From Acidobacteriota bacterium (GTDB lineage Bacteria > Acidobacteriota > Terriglobia > Terriglobales > SCQP01): DNA of 5,340 nucleotides. A program made the position numbers and the translations under genes. The stretch's first letter is position 1. Each line of letters opens with the position of its first letter. The stretch lies in NCBI GenBank assembly GCA_021823305.1, contig JAKAOE010000165.1:1-5340 (forward strand), written 5' to 3'. Shown here piece after piece: positions 1 through 4,985 of this stretch. A model generated the notes under the pieces. The model saw only the letters and a program-made list of their open reading frames with translations. It was not told the origin of the DNA and ran no database searches.

Positions 1-353
1 AGCGGATCGCCCCGGCGGCGCTGGCGGCGCGCATTCCGCCGCTGCTGCTGCAGCCGCTGCTGGAAAACGCCGTGGTGCACGGCATCGCCGGCCTACTGGA
101 GGGCGGCTGCGTGCGCATCGCCGCGGAGGCGGGCGCGCGCGACCTGGTGCTCGAGGTTGTCAACCCCTACGACGCCGCGGAGCGGCGCGCGGGCGCGGGC
201 GTGGGGCTGGGCAACGTGGGGCGGCGGCTGCGCGCCAGCTTCGGCGAGGCGGCGCGGCTGGAGGTGGCGGCCGAAAACGGCGAGTATCGCGTGCGCCTGC
301 GCCTGCCGTTGGCGCCGGCCGAAGCCGCGGGCGCGGGCGGAGGCGAGGCGTGA
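1..353 (+). CDS. Sensor histidine kinase, LytS/AlgZ type, C-terminal ATPase part (5' truncated by window)
   Basis: The reading frame is already open at base 3 and ends in TGA at 351-353, so only the C-terminal ATP-binding (HATPase) domain of a larger kinase is visible. Translating from base 3 gives an N-box of the LytS/YehU/AlgZ family: IPPLLLQPLLENAVVHG, with the ATP/Mg-coordinating Asn at 66-68. A G-box follows, GVGLGNVGRRL, starting at about base 198. Between them the usual DxG motif is replaced by a VVNPYD stretch. From memory of AlgZ-like kinases this is a family variant rather than damage. The sensor, transmembrane and His-phosphoacceptor regions lie outside the window, so the signal cannot be inferred. 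The stop overlaps the start of the LytTR regulator (GTGA). This makes the kinase the likely phosphodonor for that regulator in a co-translated two-component operon. Confidence 0.88.
   Translation, partial: RIAPAALAARIPPLLLQPLLENAVVHGIAGLLEGGCVRIAAEAGARDLVLEVVNPYDAAERRAGAGVGLGNVGRRLRASFGEAARLEVAAENGEYRVRLRLPLAPAEAAGAGGGEA
339..343 (+). promoter_or_regulatory. Shine-Dalgarno of the LytTR regulator
   Basis: GGAGG lies inside the kinase's last codons, 6 nt before the GTG at 350. It supports the GTG start, with translation initiated or re-initiated at the kinase stop. Confidence 0.65.
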
Positions 354-1078
354 CGCTGCGCCTGGCCATCGTGGACGATGAGCCGCCGGCGCGGCGCATG
401 CTGCGCGAGCTGCTCGCCGGCGAACCCGAGGTGGAGATCGTGGCCGAGTGCGGCGACGGCTTCGAGGCGGTCAAGGCGGTGCAGGAGTTGCGCCCCGACC
501 TGCTGCTGCTCGACGTGCAGATGCCCAAGCTCGACGGCTTCGAGGTGCTGGAACTGGCGCGCGCGGGCGAGGGCGGGGAGGTGAAGGTCGTCTTCGTGAC
601 CGCCTACGACCAGTACGCGCTGCGGGCGTTCGAGGTGCAGGCGGTGGACTACCTGCTCAAGCCGGTCGCCCGCGAGCGGCTGCGCCAGGCGCTGGCGCGG
701 GCGCGGGCCGGCGCGCGCCCGCCCGACGGCGCCGCGCTCGCCGCCGCCGTCCGGCCGGGCCCGCTGCAGCGGATCGCGGTGCGCGACGGCGCGCGGGTGA
801 CGGTGATTCCGGCGGCCGCGCTCGACTACGCCGAGGCGCAGGACGACTACGTCGCGCTCGCCGCCGCCGGCGCCCGCCATCTCAAGCAGCAGACCCTGGC
901 CGCGCTCGAGACCGCGCTCGATCCGGCGCAGTTCGTGCGCATCCACCGCCGCTATCTCGTGCGGCTTGACGCCGTCGCCCGGCTCGAGCCCGGTTGGCTG
1001 ACCCTCCGCGGCGGCGAACGGCTGCCCGTGAGCCGCGCCGGCTTGGCGCGCCTGAAGGCCGCGCTGGGCGAAGGGTGA
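350..1078 (+). CDS. LytTR-family response regulator (AlgR/LytR type)
   Basis: This is a DNA-binding response regulator of 242 residues, the usual length for the family. Residues 1-118 form a receiver domain: acidic pair D9/D10, phosphoacceptor D55 in LLLLDVQMP, switch Thr T84 in FVTAYD, and conserved Lys K104 in YLLKP. An Ala/Gly/Pro-rich linker covers about 119-137. Residues about 138-238 form a LytTR DNA-binding domain with the hallmark FVRIHRRYLVRLDAV (195-209) and LPVSRAGLARLK (225-236). Phosphorylation by the adjacent kinase should control binding to direct-repeat promoter sites. The GTG start at 350 is chosen because it overlaps the kinase TGA by 4 nt, has a GGAGG 6 nt upstream, and leaves the first receiver strand (RLAIVDDEPPAR) at the normal distance from the N-terminus. 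All key residues are intact. Target genes are unknown; related systems control exopolysaccharide, virulence-factor or cell-envelope genes. Confidence 0.95.
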   Translation: MTLRLAIVDDEPPARRMLRELLAGEPEVEIVAECGDGFEAVKAVQELRPDLLLLDVQMPKLDGFEVLELARAGEGGEVKVVFVTAYDQYALRAFEVQAVDYLLKPVARERLRQALARARAGARPPDGAALAAAVRPGPLQRIAVRDGARVTVIPAAALDYAEAQDDYVALAAAGARHLKQQTLAALETALDPAQFVRIHRRYLVRLDAVARLEPGWLTLRGGERLPVSRAGLARLKAALGEG

Positions 1079-1115
1079 CGCCGGGGGCGCGGCCGCACGC
1101 GGCAGGTCCCGAGTC

Positions 1116-1147
1116 GCACCAGCCGGGGTGCCACGCTCCGCCCGGCT
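1116..1147. terminator. Weak inverted repeat in convergent gap, possible bidirectional terminator
   Basis: Between the convergent LytTR and GGDEF genes, AGCCGGG (1121-1127) can pair with CCCGGCT (1141-1147) across a 13-nt loop. A competing GCACC/GGTGC hairpin (1116-1120 with 1127-1131) overlaps it. There is no clear T-tract on either side, so intrinsic termination is doubtful. The rest of 1079-1158 shows nothing recognisable. Confidence 0.25.
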
Positions 1148-1158
1148 CGTAGGCAGGT

Positions 1159-2187
1159 TTAGCGCAGCATGGCGGCGGCGGCGTGGGCGGCCTGCTTTTC
1201 CTCGTAGAGCAGGCGGTCGGCGCGCTCCAGCATCTCTTCCAGCGGCTCGCCCTGCTTGAGCTCGGCGACGCCGATGCTGGCGCTGATGAAGACGCGGGCG
1301 TTTTCCCCGGCGCGGCCCAGCACGAATTCGCCGAACACGTCGCGCCGGATGCGCACCGCCGCCGACTGGGCTTCGGCCAGCGAGGTGCCGGCCATGACCA
1401 CGATGAACTCGTCGCCGCCCCAGCGGCAGAGCACGTCGCGCTCGCGCAGGCAGCGGCGCACGTGCTGCGCCACCAGGCGCAGCAGGGCGTCGCCCTGGGC
1501 GTGCCCGTAAGTGTCGTTGATGCGCTTGAAGCCGTTGAGGTCGAGCGAGAGCACGCTCAGGCCGGCGCCGGCGTCGGCGGCTTCGCGCAGCACCATCTCG
1601 CCGCGGCGGCGGTTGGCGACGCCGGTCAGCGGGTCGGTCTCGGCCAGCAGCGAGGCCGACTGCAGCTTGTCCTTCGCCGCCTGCAGTTGGTGTTGCAGGC
1701 GTTTCGCCTCCGCTTCGCCCTGCTCGCGCGCGCGCTCGGCGGCCTCGCGCAGCTCGCACACCTGCACGCTCAGCCGGCGGCGCACTTCCGAGAGCGAGTC
1801 GAGGTGGGTGATGGCCTCGACCCGGACGGCGATGCCGCGCATCTCGTCGCCGTAGGAGTTGCCCGCCTGCACCATGGTGGCGCCCGCTTCGGCCATGATC
1901 ATCAGGATCTGCTTGTAGTCCCCGTCGCGGCGGTTGATGGCGTCGGCCAGCAGGTGGATGGCCTGCTCGGCGTCATGCAGGCTGCGGGCGATCTGGCTGC
2001 TGTCGGCCTCCGCGCCGAGGTACTCATGGATGGCGCGCAGGCCGTCCTGGCATTGCAGGCCTTCGCCGCCGGGCATGGCGCCGGCGGCGCTGTCGATGGC
2101 GGTGAGCAGGCCGAGGTAGGCGGCGAAGGCGGCCCGCCCGCGTTCCAGCGACTCGAAGCGGTCCATGTGCTTGCGCAGCGAGATCAT
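1159..2187 (-). CDS. Diguanylate cyclase (GGDEF domain), cytoplasmic, with intact I-site
   Basis: The protein should condense two GTP to cyclic di-GMP. It has 342 residues and no transmembrane segment. Residues 1 to about 130 are mostly helical and not recognised. Residues about 130-182 are Arg/Glu/Gln/Ala-rich with the look of a coiled-coil linker. The GGDEF domain spans about 180-338. It has TDPLTGVANRR (184-194), the metal/substrate segment LDLNGFKRIND (D216, N224, then HAQGD with D233) and the active loop RWGGDEF (GGDEF at 257-261). All these residues are canonical, so the enzyme is predicted active. The inhibitory RxxD (R248-D251) sits exactly five residues before GGDEF, so product feedback inhibition is likely. 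The start at 2187 gives the longest frame, but neither it nor Met8 (2166) has a clear Shine-Dalgarno. The gene lies 72 bp behind the M1 peptidase on the same strand. The sensory input is unknown and the N-terminus is the presumed sensor. Confidence 0.93.
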   Translation of the reverse strand: MISLRKHMDRFESLERGRAAFAAYLGLLTAIDSAAGAMPGGEGLQCQDGLRAIHEYLGAEADSSQIARSLHDAEQAIHLLADAINRRDGDYKQILMIMAEAGATMVQAGNSYGDEMRGIAVRVEAITHLDSLSEVRRRLSVQVCELREAAERAREQGEAEAKRLQHQLQAAKDKLQSASLLAETDPLTGVANRRRGEMVLREAADAGAGLSVLSLDLNGFKRINDTYGHAQGDALLRLVAQHVRRCLRERDVLCRWGGDEFIVVMAGTSLAEAQSAAVRIRRDVFGEFVLGRAGENARVFISASIGVAELKQGEPLEEMLERADRLLYEEKQAAHAAAAMLR

Positions 2188-2189
2188 GC

Positions 2190-2217
2190 CTGTCGGTACC
2201 AGCGGGTACCCGGACAG
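2190..2217 (-). promoter_or_regulatory. Inverted repeat abutting the diguanylate cyclase start codon
   Basis: CTGTC-GGTACC (2190-2200) and GGTACC-CG-GACAG (2205-2217) form an 11-bp stem with a CG bulge and a tetraloop. The hairpin ends 2 nt before the ATG at 2187, in the position where a ribosome-binding site would normally be. No Shine-Dalgarno is visible outside it. It could be an operator for a dimeric regulator or an RNA hairpin limiting translation. It is not a typical terminator because no T-tract follows on the minus strand. Confidence 0.45.
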
Positions 2218-2244
2218 TCTTTCGGCAAAGCCGCCGCTGCACTT

Positions 2245-2264
2245 GAAAATTAGCCCGCGCTAAT
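2245..2264 (-). terminator. Possible weak intrinsic terminator of the M1 peptidase gene
   Basis: Read on the minus strand, ATTAGC and GCTAAT form a perfect 6-bp stem with a 4-nt loop, overlapping the TAG stop (2260-2262). The last base of the stem runs into TTTTC. The stem is short and half A/T and the T-run is short, so termination is probably partial. Read-through into the diguanylate cyclase gene is plausible. Confidence 0.4.
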
Positions 2265-4056
2265 GCGCCTCGCCGAATCGGATCCGCGCCAGCGGCACCC
2301 AGTGGTCCGGGTCGAGCGTCACTGCGGCTGGCGCCTTGGCCAGCGGGATCTTCAACTCGCTCGCCCGGCCATGGATCCAGATCACCGGCGCCGGCGGCGG
2401 CGCGGGCGGCCGGAAGCCGCGGCGGCGCCCGCCTCGGGCGCGCGCCGCCGGCGGCGGAGCCGGCGGCATGGTCACGCCGATCTGGAAGGGCATGGTGTAG
2501 TAGAAGCCGCGATTCGGCGTCTGGCGCAGGGTGACGTCGAGCTGCTTGGCGGCGGCGTCGTAGCGCCAGGAGCCCTGCACTTGCATGATTCCGCCGCGAT
2601 ACAGCCACTCGGGGAAGAACCAGCTCAGGTCAAGGCCCTGCTTGGGGCAGGCCGGGCCGGCGCGGTAGCAGGCGTCCTGCATGGCGCGCTGCAGGTCGCC
2701 GTCGGTGGCGTTGCCGTTGCGGTACCGCTTGTAATAAAGCCGGATGCCGCGCCAGAAGGTCGGTGTGCCCAGCACGCCGCGCAGCATCTGCAGCGTCATG
2801 GCGCCGCCCTGGTAAATTTGCGGCGTGTTGGCGATGACCTGGCTGATGTTGCTCAGGTCGTGGTGGACGAGGGTGGAGTCGGGGTGGGCTTCGGCGTAGC
2901 GGCGCGCCTGGGCGGCGCTCGCCTCCACGCCGTGCAGAAAGGCGGTGTGGCCGTCGGCGTGCTCCTGATAGAGCAAGGCGAAGTAGGTGGCGAACCCCTC
3001 GCTCAGCCAGACGTTGTCCCAGTCGTTTTCGGTGACCGAATCGCCGAACCACTGGTGCGCCATCTCGTGGGCGAGCAACTGACGGCCGGGGCCGGAGGGG
3101 GGATAGCCGTAGTAGATGTCCGAGGCCAGCTCCATGCCGCCGCCGGTGCCGTAGGCCTCGACCTGGGCCAGCTTTTCGTAGGAAAACGGTCCGATGTGAT
3201 CAATGTAGAACTCGAGAATGGGCTCGGTCCAGCGCTTGAAGTCGGCGAAGCCGACCTTCTGCTCCTGCGGAAACACCCAGGCCGAGAGCGGGATGCCGTG
3301 GAACTGGCCGAAGTAGCTCACCGCCATCGGGCCCACGCCCAGCGCGAACTGCCAGGTGCAGATGGGTACGTGCTCGGTCCATACCGTCTTGCGCAGGTCG
3401 TTGGGCAGGTCGATCTCCTCGGTCATGGTGCCGTTGGAGATCACCTGGTAATGGCGCGGTGCGATCACCGCGATTCGCTTGGTCGCCTTCATCGAGGGGT
3501 GGTCCACCACCGCCAGCCAGTTGCGCGCCAGGTCGGGCCACTCGTTGGTGAAGAACTCGCGGTCGCCGTAGCGGTTGTTGCCGATCAGCAGCCCGTTGGC
3601 GGGGATGCCGTGATAGGCGAGCGCGAGCACGAAACGCTCGCCGGCGGCGGTCGAAGGTGCGACCGTGAGCAGCAGGCGGTCGTCCTTCTGCTGGAAGGGA
3701 ATCGCCTTGCCGTCCTCGCTCGCCGCGGTCACCACCATGCCCTTGCCGGCGCTCGAGGCCATGGCGTTGGCGGCGTGGCGCAGGCCGTACGGCACGCGCG
3801 GCAGGCAGGGGTTGCCGAAGTCGGCGGGCACGTCGGCGGTGCGCAACTGGCAGAGATCAAGCGCGACCTGGGTGATGCCGGTCGCGGTGAAGCGGCCGCG
3901 GACGGTCTCCTGCACGGTGATCGCATTGTTGGCGTCGCTCAACCTCACGGTGAAGCCGTAGTGTCGAACGACGAAGCCGACCGGACGGGGATAGGTGTCG
4001 GCCAGCAGCGGCAGCGCCAGCAGCAGCGCCGCGATCCAGGCGAGGCGAAATCTCAT
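2260..4056 (-). CDS. Secreted M1-family zinc metallopeptidase (aminopeptidase-like)
   Basis: The 598-residue protein starts with a Sec signal peptide (MRFR, a hydrophobic core, then LPLLA before Asp20), so it acts in the periplasm or outside the cell. An N-terminal beta domain (about 25-240) precedes a thermolysin-like catalytic domain (about 245-485). The zinc site is complete: H330-E331-x-x-H334 with E353 exactly 18 residues later (HEMAHQWFGDSV to LSEGFATYF). The exopeptidase motif appears as GGGMEL (305-310), a variant of GxMEN. Y415 in IYQGGAM matches the transition-state Tyr of M1 enzymes, although the usual YEKG is here YQGG. The C-terminal part (490-598) is strand-like and carries a Pro/Arg-rich low-complexity insertion at 531-557. 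The start at 4056 is secure because an in-frame TAG lies at 4066-4068 and the signal peptide begins at once. There is no Shine-Dalgarno, and the best promoter implies a leaderless message. Substrate specificity cannot be read from sequence; M1 enzymes usually trim N-terminal residues from peptides. Confidence 0.93.
   Translation of the reverse strand: MRFRLAWIAALLLALPLLADTYPRPVGFVVRHYGFTVRLSDANNAITVQETVRGRFTATGITQVALDLCQLRTADVPADFGNPCLPRVPYGLRHAANAMASSAGKGMVVTAASEDGKAIPFQQKDDRLLLTVAPSTAAGERFVLALAYHGIPANGLLIGNNRYGDREFFTNEWPDLARNWLAVVDHPSMKATKRIAVIAPRHYQVISNGTMTEEIDLPNDLRKTVWTEHVPICTWQFALGVGPMAVSYFGQFHGIPLSAWVFPQEQKVGFADFKRWTEPILEFYIDHIGPFSYEKLAQVEAYGTGGGMELASDIYYGYPPSGPGRQLLAHEMAHQWFGDSVTENDWDNVWLSEGFATYFALLYQEHADGHTAFLHGVEASAAQARRYAEAHPDSTLVHHDLSNISQVIANTPQIYQGGAMTLQMLRGVLGTPTFWRGIRLYYKRYRNGNATDGDLQRAMQDACYRAGPACPKQGLDLSWFFPEWLYRGGIMQVQGSWRYDAAAKQLDVTLRQTPNRGFYYTMPFQIGVTMPPAPPPAARARGGRRRGFRPPAPPPAPVIWIHGRASELKIPLAKAPAAVTLDPDHWVPLARIRFGEAH
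2386..2466 (-). repeat. Pro/Arg low-complexity insertion within the M1 peptidase gene
   Basis: This stretch of almost pure G/C encodes residues 531-557. Two PPAPPPA blocks (531-537 and 550-556) flank a basic RARGGRRRGFR core. The DNA is full of GGC/GCC runs, which are prone to slippage. It looks like an expanded surface loop between C-terminal strands, or a Pro-rich linker. Confidence 0.7.
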
Positions 4057-4062
4057 GATGAG

Positions 4063-4092
4063 ACTCTAGGCGGGTCGCCAAGCCAAGGTCAA
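4063..4092 (-). promoter_or_regulatory. Sigma-70-like promoter of the M1 peptidase, apparently leaderless
   Basis: Read on the minus strand, TTGACC (4092-4087, 5 of 6 to consensus) and TAGAGT (4068-4063, 4 of 6) are separated by 18 bp. Only 6 nt lie between the -10 box and the ATG at 4056, so transcription would begin at or next to the start codon. This agrees with the missing Shine-Dalgarno. Confidence 0.45.
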
Positions 4093-4120
4093 GCGTTTCA
4101 GGGTCAGTTCCGCACCGAGT

Positions 4121-4154
4121 ACCGGCGCAGCCACGCCACCAGGGCTGCTGCGGT
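4121..4154 (-). repeat. Two-part hairpin immediately after the small ORF's TGA
   Basis: On the minus strand, ACCG pairs with CGGT and, after a 2x2 internal mismatch, GCAGCC pairs with GGCTGC around a 10-nt loop (10 base pairs in total). It starts directly after TGA 4155-4157. No T-tract follows, so it is not a classic intrinsic terminator. It may still mark the 3' end of the DoxX-to-small-ORF transcript, or act on the TGA. Confidence 0.4.
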
Positions 4155-4328
4155 TCAATCGGTCAACTTCTCATAGAGCGCGGCGCACCGCTCGTGGCTG
4201 CCGAGATAGGCGGCCATCACGTGCGGGCGCGGGCTGGCAGGCGCTCCAGTCGTGCGAGCCACTGCCCTCGCCGCCGGCCTCCTCGATTGGTGGCCCTGCT
4301 TGTCGACAAATTTCGGAGCTTTGGCCAT
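4155..4328 (-). CDS. Small hypothetical protein, 57 residues
   Basis: The ATG at 4328-4326 opens a frame to TGA at 4155-4157. I do not recognise the product. It starts MAKAPKFVDKQG, has a basic Arg/Ala/Pro-rich middle (residues 16-35), and ends in a protein-like amphipathic stretch, HVMAAYLGSHERCAALYEK (36-54). By hand count GC is about 66, 59 and 77 % at codon positions 1, 2 and 3. This is the pattern of real genes in a high-GC genome and favours this frame over the overlapping alternatives. It begins 31 nt after the HTH regulator's stop on the same strand, so it could be the last gene of that operon. The Shine-Dalgarno is poor (only GGAA about 10 nt upstream). The frame stays open for 16 more codons after the TGA (TAAALVAWLRRYSVRN), ending at TGA 4104-4106. 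A nonsense-truncated longer gene is therefore possible. Confidence 0.4.
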   Translation of the reverse strand: MAKAPKFVDKQGHQSRRPAARAVARTTGAPASPRPHVMAAYLGSHERCAALYEKLTD

Positions 4329-4359
4329 ACCCGAGGGTTCCAGGCGGCGTCATGAGACG

Positions 4360-4581
4360 TCAAGCCCGCAGGCTTGCTCGCGCCGGCGCTCCGTCCGGCT
4401 CGAAGATCTCCTCGATCGCCATGTCGAAGATGTCCGCCAGTCGGAACGCCAGCGGCAGGCTGGGGTCGTACCGCCCGGTCTCAATCGCGTTCACGGTCTG
4501 GCGCGATACGCCCAACCGCTTGGCCAGCTCCGCCTGCGACCAGCCCCGGTCCGTCCGCATGTCCCGCAAATGATTCGTCAT
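4360..4581 (-). CDS. Small Cro/CI-type (XRE) HTH transcriptional regulator
   Basis: This 73-residue protein consists almost entirely of a Cro/CI helix-turn-helix. WSQAELAKRLGVSRQTVNAI (14-33) contains the helix-turn-helix and recognition helix. ETGRYDPSLPLAFRLADIF (34-52) and AIEEIF (55-60) complete the fold. It matches the short COG1476-type regulators, which often end in IEEIF and sit next to a small membrane-protein gene. The ATG at 4581 is chosen because it overlaps the stop of the upstream membrane-protein gene by ATGA (4578-4581), with a weak GGAA 8 nt upstream. The frame is open for a further 650 bases upstream, but that part is not protein-like. It probably binds DNA as a dimer and controls its own operon; targets and signal are unknown. 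Confidence 0.92.
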   Translation of the reverse strand: MTNHLRDMRTDRGWSQAELAKRLGVSRQTVNAIETGRYDPSLPLAFRLADIFDMAIEEIFEPDGAPARASLRA

Positions 4582-4970
4582 GCGTATTTCCACGACAAGA
4601 CCCGCAGCGCAATCGCCCAGGTGATGACCGCGATGGCAAGGATCGTGCTCAAGTCGGCCCGGTACACGCGCGCCATCGCCAGCGCCACCAGTGCGAAAAG
4701 CGCGCGCACCGAAACCAGAAATGCCGTAGCCGCGGCCTGCATGTGAATCCGCTTCTGCAGCTCGTCGGCGTGTCCGCGCACTTCGCGCAGAATGGCCGCG
4801 ATGGCGCCGATCCATAGGCCGTAAGGGATGAAGACCAGCAGCCGCGCGGCTTCGCCGGCCCCGTGCGCCTGCATCGCCGCCACGCCCAAGCGGGCCACGC
4901 ATCCCGCCGCAGCGAGCAGAACCCAGGTCTGCGTCCACCGGTTCGTTCCGGATAGGCAGAGCGGGTTCAT
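4578..4970 (-). CDS. Small four-helix membrane protein, partner of the HTH regulator
   Basis: This 130-residue protein has four predicted membrane segments, at about residues 16-34, 43-61, 80-100 and 107-126. A charged loop between helices 2 and 3 contains RGHADELQKRIHMQAAATAF (65-84). I recall this kind of DELxxRI-then-helix motif in uncharacterised small membrane proteins encoded beside COG1476 HTH regulators, but I cannot name a family with certainty. The start at 4970 is supported by a strong Shine-Dalgarno, GGAGAGG (4974-4980), 3 nt upstream. The gene begins 15 nt after the DoxX gene's stop, and its own stop overlaps the HTH regulator's ATG. The arrangement suggests co-regulation with the regulator, perhaps as a membrane partner that modulates it; that role is inference. 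Confidence 0.82.
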   Translation of the reverse strand: MNPLCLSGTNRWTQTWVLLAAAGCVARLGVAAMQAHGAGEAARLLVFIPYGLWIGAIAAILREVRGHADELQKRIHMQAAATAFLVSVRALFALVALAMARVYRADLSTILAIAVITWAIALRVLSWKYA

Positions 4971-4973
4971 CGT

Positions 4974-4980
4974 CCTCTCC
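4974..4980 (-). promoter_or_regulatory. Shine-Dalgarno of the four-helix membrane protein
   Basis: GGAGAGG on the minus strand lies 3 nt before the ATG at 4970 (6 nt from its GGAG part), in the 15-bp gap after the DoxX gene. It is the strongest ribosome-binding site on the minus strand of this window and fixes the start. Confidence 0.7.
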
Positions 4981-4985
4981 AGTCG

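Noticed and set aside
167..1759. Minus-strand open frame (530 codons) spanning the two-component genes and part of the cyclase
   Set aside because: It runs antisense to the kinase and LytTR regulator and out of frame with the GGDEF gene; the product is low-complexity Arg/Ala/Pro.
2195..2210. Paired GGTACC sites as a cloning or assembly artefact
   Set aside because: The sites sit inside a longer inverted repeat with matching outer arms (CTGTC/GACAG) at a natural gene junction, so a biological hairpin is the better explanation.
1183..2253. Plus-strand open frame (356 codons) opposite the diguanylate cyclase
   Set aside because: It is a mirror of the GGDEF gene, with composition typical of antisense frames and no recognisable motif.
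4121..4157. Selenocysteine TGA with SECIS element
   Set aside because: Loop distance and loop sequence do not fit the bacterial SECIS pattern, and no Cys-containing homologue is known to me. It is kept only as an open possibility within the small-ORF finding.
2263..4176. Very long plus-strand open frame (637 codons) opposite the M1 peptidase
   Set aside because: It is the antisense of a gene with a full set of M1 motifs. Its translation is Val/Gly/His-rich with no domain signature, as expected from high GC at third codon positions.
4171..4353. A 60-residue minus-strand ORF starting at 4353
   Set aside because: It overlaps the 4155-4328 ORF in a different frame. The codon-position GC pattern favours the 4155-4328 frame, and this product has no protein-like segment.
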